Positions 16,755-25,443 of a DNA stretch of 64,000 nucleotides are shown piece by piece. The first letter of the stretch is position 1. Every line of letters begins with the position of its first letter. The notes beneath the pieces are model-generated. The model worked only from the letters and a program-made list of their open reading frames with translations, was not told where the DNA came from and ran no database searches. Origin of the DNA: Acinetobacter sp. C26M. Its GTDB lineage: Bacteria; Pseudomonadota; Gammaproteobacteria; Pseudomonadales; Moraxellaceae. The translations under genes and the position numbers were made by a program. The stretch lies in contig NZ_CP098478.1 of the NCBI RefSeq assembly GCF_023702675.1, positions 1,302,001 through 1,366,000 of the forward strand, written 5' to 3'.

Positions 16755-17693
16755 TCACTTAAGTGCAGTTTTAGCATAAATATTCGCCTGAATCCATAGG
16801 TTACCGCGAATATATTGACCAATGTTAAAGTTTTTATACAATTCATTTTTAGTTGCAATACGAATCAGGATTGCAGGCAAATCATCTTCTAATACCAGCG
16901 TCACATCATAAAGGGTATATTCGTCCTGCATAAACTGCATTGACGTTTTACCTACGATATTACCTTGGAACCAAGCTTCATCTTCTTGGCCTAATGTCTC
17001 ACCAAATAAGTAAGCCACCATTTTAGAAAAGTCGACTGTAACAGGTTCTTGATCTTCTGGAGTTTTTGGCTGCCAGTCATTAATCAATTCTTGTAAATTA
17101 TCTGGGGCAACACCATTATGTTCTGTCAAAATTGCATTTAATGCACGGTGGTGTTTTATTGAAGCGGGATCATCAACAATGATTTTTTCATCGGCCGAAA
17201 CAGTTTCTAATTCATATGCCCAAGCATTAAATTGAACTTGATAGGTGTGATTTTTGTCATATTGGCAACTATTTACGCTGAATAAATTATCGAAGGCATA
17301 AATAATGGTATTTTTATTTAAATTTAAACGTAATACTGCTTGAGTCGAAGAATCACAGGTAATAATTCGCTCGATTTGCGCATCATATTTATAAGGGCTT
17401 TCAAAACTTGGAAATGCAGTTTTTAATGCGCGTGGTTTTTGATCTTCAACCGCAATAATTTGATTAATCGAAACAGCTTCGCCACTCGGACCTTGAATCA
17501 ACCAGAATGATTGATCCATTTCATGTTCATCCTGACAAAGACCCATCGGCATTACTGGTGCATCAAGAGCCAATCCTAACCATTTGGGAACATCCGTTTC
17601 GGGAGTATCTGTCAATAAGTTCCAATGCTCGACATGATTACCGAAATTTTGATCTTGAATTTTAATGATTTCTGGACTGTTTTGATTTTTCAT
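16755..17693 (-). CDS. Conserved-looking protein of unknown function
   Basis: I do not recognise this family. From the ATG at 17693 it is 312 residues; the frame continues 21 codons to a TTG at 17756, and the ribosome site is weak for both. It is acidic, without signal peptide or membrane segment, and has a regular mix of hydrophobic strands and charged residues (for example GKTSMQFMQDEYTLYDVTLVLEDD near the end), suggesting a soluble cytoplasmic protein rich in beta strands. It is transcribed away from the UPF0178 gene and is followed by the small membrane peptide gene. Full-length and intact, codon use like its neighbours. Confidence 0.75.
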   Translation of the reverse strand: MKNQNSPEIIKIQDQNFGNHVEHWNLLTDTPETDVPKWLGLALDAPVMPMGLCQDEHEMDQSFWLIQGPSGEAVSINQIIAVEDQKPRALKTAFPSFESPYKYDAQIERIITCDSSTQAVLRLNLNKNTIIYAFDNLFSVNSCQYDKNHTYQVQFNAWAYELETVSADEKIIVDDPASIKHHRALNAILTEHNGVAPDNLQELINDWQPKTPEDQEPVTVDFSKMVAYLFGETLGQEDEAWFQGNIVGKTSMQFMQDEYTLYDVTLVLEDDLPAILIRIATKNELYKNFNIGQYIRGNLWIQANIYAKTALK

Positions 17694-17926
17694 AAAGCGT
17701 AATGCTAAAAAGATTGAACTTACCCTATTAAATCGAGGGTAACTGGTATTTTTCAAGTCTGAATCTGTAATTCTCTACAAATTAATTTATTTTTTAGCGT
17801 GTAATATCAATATGCTGTTCGGACAAGATAAAAAGAAACAACTGCTCTGATTGCATGAAGGATCTTCATTCTACTTTTACCGTAATCTGTTACACTATAT
17901 TTTTCTTTTCATGAGCTTTTGCTAAC

Positions 17927-18397
17927 GTGCTGCCATTTAAATTGTGGGTGGATGCTGATGCTTTGCCTAAAATTTTACGTGATGTGATTCTGCGAGCATC
18001 TGATCGTTATCAACTCGAAGTTACTTTTGTTGCCAATCAGAATGTTGGTATTACACCGTCAATGAGGATTAACTCCATTCAAGTGATGAGTGGGGCCGAT
18101 CAAGCTGATCAAGAAATTGTTGACCGTATGCAAGAGAATGATATTGTCATTACACAAGATATTCCTCTTGCAGCACAAGTGATTGAAAAAGGTGGTATTG
18201 CGATTCATCCGCGTGGTGAGATCTATACCACTGCAAATGTGAAAGCGCGTCTGCATTTGCGAGATTTTATGGATACTTTACGTGGTGCAGGTGTGCAAAC
18301 TGGCGGACCTCCTCCGATCTCAGAACGAGACAAGCGAGAGTTTTCAAGTTCACTCGATCAGACCATTTTAAAACAGAAACGTAAAACAGCTTCTTGA
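17927..18397 (+). CDS. yaiI: UPF0178 / YaiI-family protein
   Basis: A 156-residue protein of the DUF188 (YaiI/YqxD) family, recognised by the N-terminal [10 protein letters not shown], by the [15 protein letters not shown] segment and by [19 protein letters not shown] at the end. The family has a PIN-like nuclease fold with conserved aspartates, but its biological role is not established. The start is a GTG at 17927; a TTG five codons later would also give the conserved core. Seven bases separate it from the EamA transporter, so the two may be cotranscribed. Confidence 0.88.
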   Translation: MLPFKLWVDADALPKILRDVILRASDRYQLEVTFVANQNVGITPSMRINSIQVMSGADQADQEIVDRMQENDIVITQDIPLAAQVIEKGGIAIHPRGEIYTTANVKARLHLRDFMDTLRGAGVQTGGPPPISERDKREFSSSLDQTILKQKRKTAS

Positions 18398-18404
18398 GTT
18401 TAGT

Positions 18405-19298
18405 ATGCCATCTCGCATTAACTTAATGTTCACTTATGGATTATTGGTATTCATATGGGCAACCACGCCTTTAGCCATTGTGTGGAGTGTTTCTGATTTA
18501 CATCCCATGTGGGCACTGTTGATTCGTTTCTTTATTGCCTTACCTTTGGCTGCCACAGTTTTGTTGCTGTTAAAAGTAAAATTCCCAACCCATAAAATTG
18601 CATTATTAAGTTACGCTGCAGGCTCATTAAGTCTAATCGGTTCACAAATCTTTACTTATGCGGCAACTGCTTATCTTAGTTCTGGATTGATTGCGTTAAT
18701 GTTTGGTTTGGCGCCTATTATGGCTGGCCTAATTGGTAGATTTGGCTTCCAGCAAAAACTGGCTGGTTTACAGTGGTTAGGTATGGCGACATCGATTGTC
18801 GGATTAGCGATGATCTGCCTCAGTGGTAGTCAGAAACACGTACAACCGTTGGGTATTGTTTTAATGCTGATCAGTGTTTTTTCATACTCTCTATCAATTT
18901 TTCTGGTGAAAAAGATTAATGCTGATTTACCTGTTATGGCACAAGCGACAGGTTCAATTTTAGTTTCAACGATATTGGCAAGTATGTTGTTACCTTGGAT
19001 TTGGCAATATGCACCCACTCATATCCCATCTGCTAAATCACTATTGGCTTTAACCTATACTATTGTTATGGCGTCGCTGATCGCCATGTTTTGCTACTTT
19101 AAATTGGTTCAAAATCTCAAGGCAACCACATTATCATTAACAACGGTTATGACACCGATGCTGGCGATCTTGATTGGGGCATACCTGAATCATGAACAAT
19201 TGTCTGCTCAGGTATTTATTGGTGCAAGTATTATTTTATTTGGCTTACTACTTTATTTCTTTAGAGATTTAAGAGCATATCGCCGTTTAAAAATATAA
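18405..19298 (+). CDS. EamA/DMT-family transporter
   Basis: An inner-membrane protein of 297 residues with about ten hydrophobic segments arranged as two EamA repeats of five, the layout of the drug/metabolite transporter superfamily (RhaT/YdcZ/RarD-like exporters). The first repeat starts FTYGLLVFIWATTPLAIVWS and the second after about residue 150 at VLMLISVFSYSLSIFLVKK. Members move small metabolites or amino acids; the substrate here is unknown. It lies seven bases after yaiI and converges on the PilZ gene with only 14 bases between stops and no terminator. Confidence 0.88.
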   Translation: MPSRINLMFTYGLLVFIWATTPLAIVWSVSDLHPMWALLIRFFIALPLAATVLLLLKVKFPTHKIALLSYAAGSLSLIGSQIFTYAATAYLSSGLIALMFGLAPIMAGLIGRFGFQQKLAGLQWLGMATSIVGLAMICLSGSQKHVQPLGIVLMLISVFSYSLSIFLVKKINADLPVMAQATGSILVSTILASMLLPWIWQYAPTHIPSAKSLLALTYTIVMASLIAMFCYFKLVQNLKATTLSLTTVMTPMLAILIGAYLNHEQLSAQVFIGASIILFGLLLYFFRDLRAYRRLKI

Positions 19299-19312
19299 TG
19301 AAAGTCTGTGAA

Positions 19313-19894
19313 TTAAGTACTTTCTGTTTGTTGGCTTTGTTGAACGCTAGCTGCTAATTTGGCTCGATCTTGTGGGTTCAAGGTAATGAAATAGGCGCCA
19401 ATACGGAACTTGCCTTGTTCATCTGCCGTACTATGTGCCACTTGCGCTGTGGCCGCGATATGGAAGAAATTCTCTGGGTGGCTCAGGGTAATATGGATAT
19501 AAGTGCCTTCAATAATATCTTGTGAACTATAAAAGCTTAAACCATTTTCCGAAAAATTCACTTGTTCTGGAACGGGTAACAAAGATTGCACGATATTGTC
19601 GTAAAAAGAGCCCGTAATCAGATTCAATTTCTGGTTAAAAAGGGATAAGATGCGAGCAATTTGTTGATCTTTTTCATTTAATTGTTCTAATTCGTAGCGA
19701 AACGCGTGATCAAATTGATCTAATTCTGCAAGTAGTAGAAAATAGCGCGGTAATACGAAATGAGAGTCATAAGGATCATTCAGCGCAACATCATCTGGAA
19801 TGATTTGATAGTTGATTCTCAACACGGCATCAATACGAGACATCACTCGACGTTCAGTGTTGTCGTCAACAAGATGATGTTGTGAATTTTCCAT
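19313..19894 (-). CDS. PilZ-type c-di-GMP-binding protein
   Basis: A 193-residue soluble protein in which both parts of the PilZ c-di-GMP site can be placed: RxxxR at Arg16-Arg20 (RRVMSR) and the NxSxxG motif at 113-118 (NFSENG). About 90 residues lie between them, much more than in simple PilZ domains, and form a probably helical insert (LAELDQFDHAFRYELEQLNEK). The second half reads as beta strands (YIHITLSHP, IAATAQVAHS, RIGAYFITL). It would act as a c-di-GMP effector; its target is unknown. Its start is only 25 bases from the divergent lolC start, with AGGTGA as ribosome site, so promoters of the two genes must overlap each other's coding regions. Confidence 0.75.
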   Translation of the reverse strand: MENSQHHLVDDNTERRVMSRIDAVLRINYQIIPDDVALNDPYDSHFVLPRYFLLLAELDQFDHAFRYELEQLNEKDQQIARILSLFNQKLNLITGSFYDNIVQSLLPVPEQVNFSENGLSFYSSQDIIEGTYIHITLSHPENFFHIAATAQVAHSTADEQGKFRIGAYFITLNPQDRAKLAASVQQSQQTEST

Positions 19895-19919
19895 AATAAA
19901 TCACCTCGGACTAGATGGT

Positions 19920-21155
19920 ATGTTTAAGCCAATTTCGCTGTATATAGGGTTGAGATACACTCGTGCTAGGCGGAGTAATCATTTTATTTCTTTTATCGCC
20001 TTGGTTTCCATGATTGGTTTAACCCTTGGCGTTGCTGTCCTCATTACAGTGTTATCTGTCATGAATGGTTTTGATCGCGAATTAAAAACTCGTGTTCTTG
20101 GAATGGTTCCACAAGCCACTGTTTCTTCTACTCAAATTCTAACAGATTGGCCTGAGCTTGTAAAAAAAGTTGAACACCATCCACATGTCACTGGGGTTGC
20201 ACCATTTACCCAATTGCAAGGGATGTTAACTGCACAGGGTCAAGTCGCTGGTATTATGGTGACAGGTATTGAACCTGAATATGAAAAGAAGGTCTCAATC
20301 ATCCAAAATCACATGGTCTCAGGTGATCTAAATGCTTTGAAGAAAGGTGAATTTGGTATTGTTCTAGGCAAGGACATGACCGATGCACTAGGCTTGGGCT
20401 TAAATGATAATGTGACTTTAGTGTTACCTGAGGCAACACCTTCTCCAGCGGGTGTAGTACCGCGTTTTAAACGTTTTAAAATCGTCGGTATTTTCAGTGT
20501 CGGTGCAGAAGTGGATTCAATGGTGGGTTATATCGCCCTAAATGATGCTTCTACTTTGTTGCGCTTACCTGATGGTGCGCAAGGTGTACGTTTGAAATTG
20601 GATGATATTTTTGCTGCGCCAAAAGTGGCTAATGATATTGTCAGCCAGTTGCCAAGTAATTTCTATGCATCGAACTGGACTTATACCCACGGTAATTTGT
20701 TTAATGCGATTCAAATGGAAAAAACCTTAGTTGGCTTATTACTGGTGCTGATTATTGTCGTAGCTGCATTTAATATTGTTTCCTCATTAGTCATGGTGGT
20801 GACCGATAAAAAGTCTGATATTGCAATCCTTCGCACCTTGGGTGCTTCGCCTTCGATGATTACCAAAATTTTCATGGTACAAGGAACTGTAATTGGCGTA
20901 ATTGGGACCATTGCAGGTACGATTTTAGGTGTTACGCTGGCACTTACGATCAGCGATATCATTTCTTGGTTTAATACAGTCTTAGGTTTGAATCTGTTTG
21001 ATGCTTACTTTGTTCATTACTTGCCTTCATATCTCAGATGGCAAGACGTGGTTGTGATTGTAACGGTATCTTTGTTATTGAGTTTCTTGGCAACAGTTTA
21101 CCCTGCATTGCGTGCAGCGAAAGTTCAACCTGCTGAGGCGTTACGTTATGAGTAA
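19920..21155 (+). CDS. lolC: Lipoprotein-releasing ABC transporter permease (LolC/LolE family, LolF-like)
   Basis: The membrane subunit of the Lol exporter, which extracts mature lipoproteins from the inner membrane and hands them to LolA. The 411 residues have one N-terminal membrane helix (ISFIALVSMIGLTLGVAVLITVLSV), a large periplasmic domain (about residues 50-265) and three C-terminal helices with the FtsX/MacB-type coupling region DKKSDIAILRTLGAS. It overlaps lolD by eight bases. Only one permease gene precedes lolD and none follows, whereas E. coli has lolC and lolE flanking lolD; some gammaproteobacteria use a single LolF in their place, which may be the case here. The symbol lolC is used for the family only. 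Confidence 0.9.
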   Translation: MFKPISLYIGLRYTRARRSNHFISFIALVSMIGLTLGVAVLITVLSVMNGFDRELKTRVLGMVPQATVSSTQILTDWPELVKKVEHHPHVTGVAPFTQLQGMLTAQGQVAGIMVTGIEPEYEKKVSIIQNHMVSGDLNALKKGEFGIVLGKDMTDALGLGLNDNVTLVLPEATPSPAGVVPRFKRFKIVGIFSVGAEVDSMVGYIALNDASTLLRLPDGAQGVRLKLDDIFAAPKVANDIVSQLPSNFYASNWTYTHGNLFNAIQMEKTLVGLLLVLIIVVAAFNIVSSLVMVVTDKKSDIAILRTLGASPSMITKIFMVQGTVIGVIGTIAGTILGVTLALTISDIISWFNTVLGLNLFDAYFVHYLPSYLRWQDVVVIVTVSLLLSFLATVYPALRAAKVQPAEALRYE

Positions 21156-21831
21156 GATTGTCTTAGAAGCAAAAGATATCTACAAACATTTTGATGATGG
21201 TAGAAGCAAAGTTGAAGTGATTAAAGGTTTATCACTTCAAGTAAAAGCAGGTGAGTTTGTCTCGATTGTCGGTTCAAGTGGTTCGGGTAAAAGTACACTA
21301 CTGCATGCGTTGGGCGGTTTAGAGCAACCTTCACAAGGGCAAGTGTTTTTACAAGGACAGCGGTTTGATAATTTAGGTGAAGCTGAACGTGGCTATAAAC
21401 GTAACCAGTATTTAGGTTTTGTTTACCAGTTCCATCATTTATTGCCTGAGTTTTCAGCACTTGAAAATGTGGCAATGCCGCTAATGATTCGTGGTGAAAG
21501 CAATTTCAAAGATGTGAAAAAACAGGTGGAATATTTACTGGATCGTGTTGGTTTATCGCATCGTATGGATCACAAACCAGGTGAATTGTCTGGTGGTGAG
21601 CGTCAGCGTGTGGCATTGGCACGTGCGTTGGTGACTCGGCCTGCAGTTGTTTTAGCAGATGAACCGACTGGTAATTTAGATCGTAAAACAGCACTCAGTA
21701 TTTTCGAATTACTGACAGATTTGAAAAAAGAGCTGAACATGGCGATGTTAATTGTGACGCATGATGAGCAATTGGCACAGTCGGCTGACTCTATTTTGCA
21801 TATGCAAGATGGCTTATGGCTTGATCAATAA
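21148..21831 (+). CDS. lolD: Lipoprotein-releasing ABC transporter ATPase
   Basis: LolD powers the Lol lipoprotein exporter. In 227 residues it shows Walker A GSSGSGKST, the Q loop in VYQFHHLLPEFSALENV (the LolD-typical Q-loop surroundings), the signature LSGGERQR, Walker B VVLADEPTGNLD and the switch histidine in IVTHD. The frame is open 12 codons upstream within lolC; the start MSKIVLEAKDIYK at 21148 fits the family, with GAGG upstream, and gives an eight-base overlap with lolC that points to coupled translation. It is followed by a terminator. Confidence 0.95.
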   Translation: MSKIVLEAKDIYKHFDDGRSKVEVIKGLSLQVKAGEFVSIVGSSGSGKSTLLHALGGLEQPSQGQVFLQGQRFDNLGEAERGYKRNQYLGFVYQFHHLLPEFSALENVAMPLMIRGESNFKDVKKQVEYLLDRVGLSHRMDHKPGELSGGERQRVALARALVTRPAVVLADEPTGNLDRKTALSIFELLTDLKKELNMAMLIVTHDEQLAQSADSILHMQDGLWLDQ

Positions 21832-21856
21832 TAAATATTTTAAATAAGCTCTTGTT

Positions 21857-21886
21857 AAAGCCCTGAAAACGGGCTTTAATTTTGTC
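21857..21886 (+). terminator. Terminator after lolD
   Basis: AAAGCCC (21857-21863) pairs with GGGCTTT (21871-21877), then AATTTTGTCTTT. The T run is interrupted, so strength is uncertain. Confidence 0.65.
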
Positions 21887-21917
21887 TTTAGAATAATTAA
21901 AAAATTAATTTATTAAA

Positions 21918-24347
21918 ATGTTAAAAATTGCTTTATTGGGTTGGATTGCAGGGATTGCCTTTATGGGGTTGGACCTTCCTTTTGTGGCTACCACATGGTG
22001 GATGTGGTTAGTTCTAGCAATTGCAGTCTTTGCGTATGGGTTTTATGACAAACGACTATATTCCAATAATCCTATTTATAAAGCGCTTATTTTAATCAGT
22101 GTTAGTTGGGCGTTATTTTGTACTGGCTTTCATTATGCTGATACAGCCTTAGAACAACGGTTGAAGCTTAGAGAGGTAGAAACGCAGCCATTTGAAGCAA
22201 TTGTTTATATTAAAAAAATAGATGAATTAAGCGATGCAGGACAAAAACAAATTGCCGAGGTACTCAATCGACATACTCCGCCTGTCAATTGGGTGTTCTA
22301 TGAAAGAAAAACTCAAGTGGAATTGGGGCAACCCGCTGAGCGACTACGATTAGGTCACTATTATCGAATTGATGGAGCTATCAAACCTGCACATAGTTAT
22401 GCAGTCGCAGGTGTATTTGATCAAGAAAAATGGTTCTTACAGCAGAATGTGATGTCGGCATTTTCAGTAAGACATATTCAGCCTCTAAGTCGTGATGAAA
22501 TCTATCGCCTAGGTTATCAGCAGCATCTCAAGCAGCAACAAAGGCTTCAAGCAAGATTCTTATTAAAAATTGAGACTATGCGGCTGTCATTTCGAAACAT
22601 GTTTCAAACTTCGGAATTTCAACATAAAGGGCTACTTCTCGCATTGCTGACAGGGGATGAAAGTCTTTTATCGAATCGTTTAAAGCAGCAATTTCAGCAG
22701 TTGGGAATTTCACATCTATTGGCGATTTCAGGGCCCCATGTGCTGATTTTTGCATTGCTGCTGACATGGTTATTGAAAAGTATTCTGCAACGTTACTGCC
22801 CAAAATTATATTTATGGCAACCGCGACAGATATTACTGTTATTTCCCTTTGTACTCAGTGTATTGCTTTATGTCGTCTTTGTTGGTTTTGAAATTCCAGC
22901 GATAAGGACGTTATTAACCGTCATTATTGCGAGTCTTTTTCTATTATTTCGTCAGTCGATTCTACCCTTATCACTCTTGGTTTATAGTGCCAGTTTGTTA
23001 CTCATCTATGATCCATTTAGCATTCTATCCGCTGCATTTTGGCTGTCTTATGGAGCGTGTTTTATTTTGCTGAGGATTTATCAAACTTTAGCGCAACTTC
23101 CAAAAGATCATGTGTTGACCGCTGCTCAACAAATGATCTTTGGTGCAAAAATTTTAATTGAATCACAATGGAAGATTTTTGTTGCTCTATTACCTTTGAT
23201 TTTAATTTTCTTCCAGCAAGTTTCATGGCTTGCACCATTGGGCAATCTTATTGCAATTCCATTATTGAGTGGGGTGATTGTACCTTTGAATATCATCGCA
23301 GCATGTGTTTGGTTAATTATTCCTGTGTGTGGACAAGTGCTTTTTCAATTCAATGACAGACTATTATCTGTATTGATGTGGATGCTAAATAGCTTAAAGC
23401 CGATTTCTCCAGACTTATATGGCGTCAGTTTTACCCCTGTGATGATACTGAGTTTAATATTAGGTCTGATCATTCTCTTTATGCCTAGAGGAACAATCCC
23501 AAAGATGTGGGCTGGGATTTGTTTATTGCCAATCGTGTTAGGAGTAAAAACCCAGCCTACCATCTTGAATATCCTTGATGTAGGGCAAGGGCAATCGATC
23601 TTTTTACAGCATCCGCAGCAGACTTTAATGTTCGATACAGGCGGCTCTTATGATGAAGCCAAATTTAATTTAGGTGAGCGGGTGGTGATTCCGTTTTTAA
23701 GGCAGCAAGGCATCCGCACATTGGATCACGTCATTTTGTCCCATTTAGATCAAGACCATAGCGGTGCATTTCCTTCCATTCAAAATGCGTTTGATATTAC
23801 TCAGGTTCAATCTAATGAACGTAGCGATACAGTGCCTTTCAAAGATAATTTTTCATTATGTCAGCAAGGGCAAAATTGGTCTTATTCAAATCTAAAAATA
23901 CAAATTCTATCACCCGATCTGGATGGTTTAGCGCTTACAAAACATCAGAAAAATGAGCAATCCTGCGTGGTATATCTTCAATTCTTAAATGCTCAACCTT
24001 ATCAAAACTTCTTGATTATGGGGGATGCGGGTTGGGAAACCGAATATAAGCTATTACAGCAATATCCTGATTTAAAAGTAGATGTTTTGGTACTTGGTCA
24101 TCATGGAAGCAAAAATAGTTCTGCATATGATTTTTTAGCAGTATTAAAACCTAAACTAGCGATTGCCTCAGCTGGGTTTGAGAATCGTTATGGTCATCCA
24201 AGCCAAGAATTACAAAGTCGTCTTCGAGCTTTAAATATTCCTTTGCTGAACACCGCGCAGACAGGCAGTCTGAGTTTTGTCTTTGAGCATGACACCGTAG
24301 CGTTAAAACAACATAGACAACAATTGAAGTGGTTGAGAAGAGAATAG
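21918..24347 (+). CDS. comEC: ComEC/Rec2 DNA-uptake channel
   Basis: ComEC is the inner-membrane channel for single-stranded DNA during natural transformation, a well-known trait of Acinetobacter. The 809-residue product has the three usual parts: an N-terminal soluble OB-like region between the first helices and about residue 225, the multi-helix Competence domain starting at HKGLLLALLTGDESLL, and a C-terminal metallo-beta-lactamase domain from about residue 540, with the metal motif SHLDQDHSG and later GHHGSKNSS. The metal ligands are therefore kept, unlike in some relatives. Ribosome site is weak (AT-rich leader). Its stop is one base from that of the convergent acyltransferase gene, with no terminator between them. 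Confidence 0.93.
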   Translation: MLKIALLGWIAGIAFMGLDLPFVATTWWMWLVLAIAVFAYGFYDKRLYSNNPIYKALILISVSWALFCTGFHYADTALEQRLKLREVETQPFEAIVYIKKIDELSDAGQKQIAEVLNRHTPPVNWVFYERKTQVELGQPAERLRLGHYYRIDGAIKPAHSYAVAGVFDQEKWFLQQNVMSAFSVRHIQPLSRDEIYRLGYQQHLKQQQRLQARFLLKIETMRLSFRNMFQTSEFQHKGLLLALLTGDESLLSNRLKQQFQQLGISHLLAISGPHVLIFALLLTWLLKSILQRYCPKLYLWQPRQILLLFPFVLSVLLYVVFVGFEIPAIRTLLTVIIASLFLLFRQSILPLSLLVYSASLLLIYDPFSILSAAFWLSYGACFILLRIYQTLAQLPKDHVLTAAQQMIFGAKILIESQWKIFVALLPLILIFFQQVSWLAPLGNLIAIPLLSGVIVPLNIIAACVWLIIPVCGQVLFQFNDRLLSVLMWMLNSLKPISPDLYGVSFTPVMILSLILGLIILFMPRGTIPKMWAGICLLPIVLGVKTQPTILNILDVGQGQSIFLQHPQQTLMFDTGGSYDEAKFNLGERVVIPFLRQQGIRTLDHVILSHLDQDHSGAFPSIQNAFDITQVQSNERSDTVPFKDNFSLCQQGQNWSYSNLKIQILSPDLDGLALTKHQKNEQSCVVYLQFLNAQPYQNFLIMGDAGWETEYKLLQQYPDLKVDVLVLGHHGSKNSSAYDFLAVLKPKLAIASAGFENRYGHPSQELQSRLRALNIPLLNTAQTGSLSFVFEHDTVALKQHRQQLKWLRRE

Positions 24348-24348
24348 C

Positions 24349-25305
24349 CTAAGTATTCTCTTTTTGTTGCGTTTGTAGACGAATTTCAGCAACTTTTGCG
24401 AGTGCTTCTTTTTCATCAATATCATAAATTTTCTTTAAAGCGGGATTTGCACGAAAACGTTTGTAGCTCCAGTGATAATGTTCTGGGTAGCGTCGAATTA
24501 GCTGTTCCAAAGTTTGGTGAACAATCAGGGTTCCATCTTCAGCATTACCTTCATAGATTTCAGGATTGATCGGTTCGATATACATATCAAAACCATCTTG
24601 ATTATTTCTGATAGCATAAAATAATAAAGCTCGAGCTTTGGTTTTTTGGATGAGCTTGGCACTGAGACTACTCGATGCCAGCGGAATACCGAAATAATCG
24701 ACCATATCTCCACCATGATCTGGGGTATGGTCTGGAAGAATAACAGTAGTACCACCTTGTTTTAATGCTTTAAAAATCTGTCGTACCCCACTTTCATCGG
24801 TAGGGACTAAATTTGCCTGATTGCGGCTACGTGCATCACGAACAAAACGATCAGCATCAGGATTTTTGACAGGTTTGTATAAAATGGTCATTTGCGTATG
24901 TTGCGCTAACCATGCGTTCATCACTTCCCAAGTCCCCAAATGAGGCATAATCAAGACTACGCCTTTTTTTTCTGCCAAAGCTTCAAGGAAATAATGCTCA
25001 CCGTGAATATTGTGGATTCTCTGAATGTTTTTCGCATCTGTTGAGCCCCAAATACTGAAAAACTCAAAATAAGAAATCAGTTCATTTCGAATAGCTTGTT
25101 TGGTGAGTTGTTGTCTATGTTGCTGATCCATTGCTGGAAACGCGATTTGTATATTTAAACTAATCGTTTTGGAAAGCTTGGAAAGCGGAAGGGTAGTGAC
25201 CAAGGCCGCAACCATACGTGCAAAGAAGCGCCCTAATTGAATTGGTTGGCGACTAACAAACTGAATAAGACGGTAACTTGTGCTGCTTGATTTAGGCTGA
25301 GTCAT
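24349..25305 (-). CDS. LpxL/LpxM-family lipid A acyltransferase
   Basis: A 318-residue inner-membrane-associated acyltransferase of the HtrB/LpxL/LpxM family, which adds secondary acyl chains (lauroyl or myristoyl) to lipid A precursors from acyl-ACP. The HX4E catalytic motif is His122-Glu127 in PHLGTWE, and other family blocks are visible: LPDHTPDHGG with the conserved acidic residues, and YHWSYKRFR at the end, which reads HWSYKRF as in most members. Acinetobacter carries at least two paralogues (LpxL and LpxM types) and I cannot tell which one this is, so no symbol is given. It is monocistronic and divergent from sppA. Confidence 0.88.
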   Translation of the reverse strand: MTQPKSSSTSYRLIQFVSRQPIQLGRFFARMVAALVTTLPLSKLSKTISLNIQIAFPAMDQQHRQQLTKQAIRNELISYFEFFSIWGSTDAKNIQRIHNIHGEHYFLEALAEKKGVVLIMPHLGTWEVMNAWLAQHTQMTILYKPVKNPDADRFVRDARSRNQANLVPTDESGVRQIFKALKQGGTTVILPDHTPDHGGDMVDYFGIPLASSSLSAKLIQKTKARALLFYAIRNNQDGFDMYIEPINPEIYEGNAEDGTLIVHQTLEQLIRRYPEHYHWSYKRFRANPALKKIYDIDEKEALAKVAEIRLQTQQKENT

Positions 25306-25403
25306 GTATCAATAATTAGAAAAAATTACAAAGGGAAGTATAAAGCAAAAAATAATTATAAGTTAAGACAAGTTATTTAAACAGTTTTGCCCAAATCCAC
25401 GTA

Positions 25404-25409
25404 TATAAT
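25404..25409 (+). promoter_or_regulatory. Possible -10 box of the sppA promoter
   Basis: A perfect TATAAT stands 35 bases before the sppA start; the candidate -35 at 17-18 bases upstream (AACAGT) is poor. Short AT-rich matches can arise by chance here. Confidence 0.4.
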
Positions 25410-25443
25410 AAAGCCACTTTAAAATATATTGGATTGGAATCTT

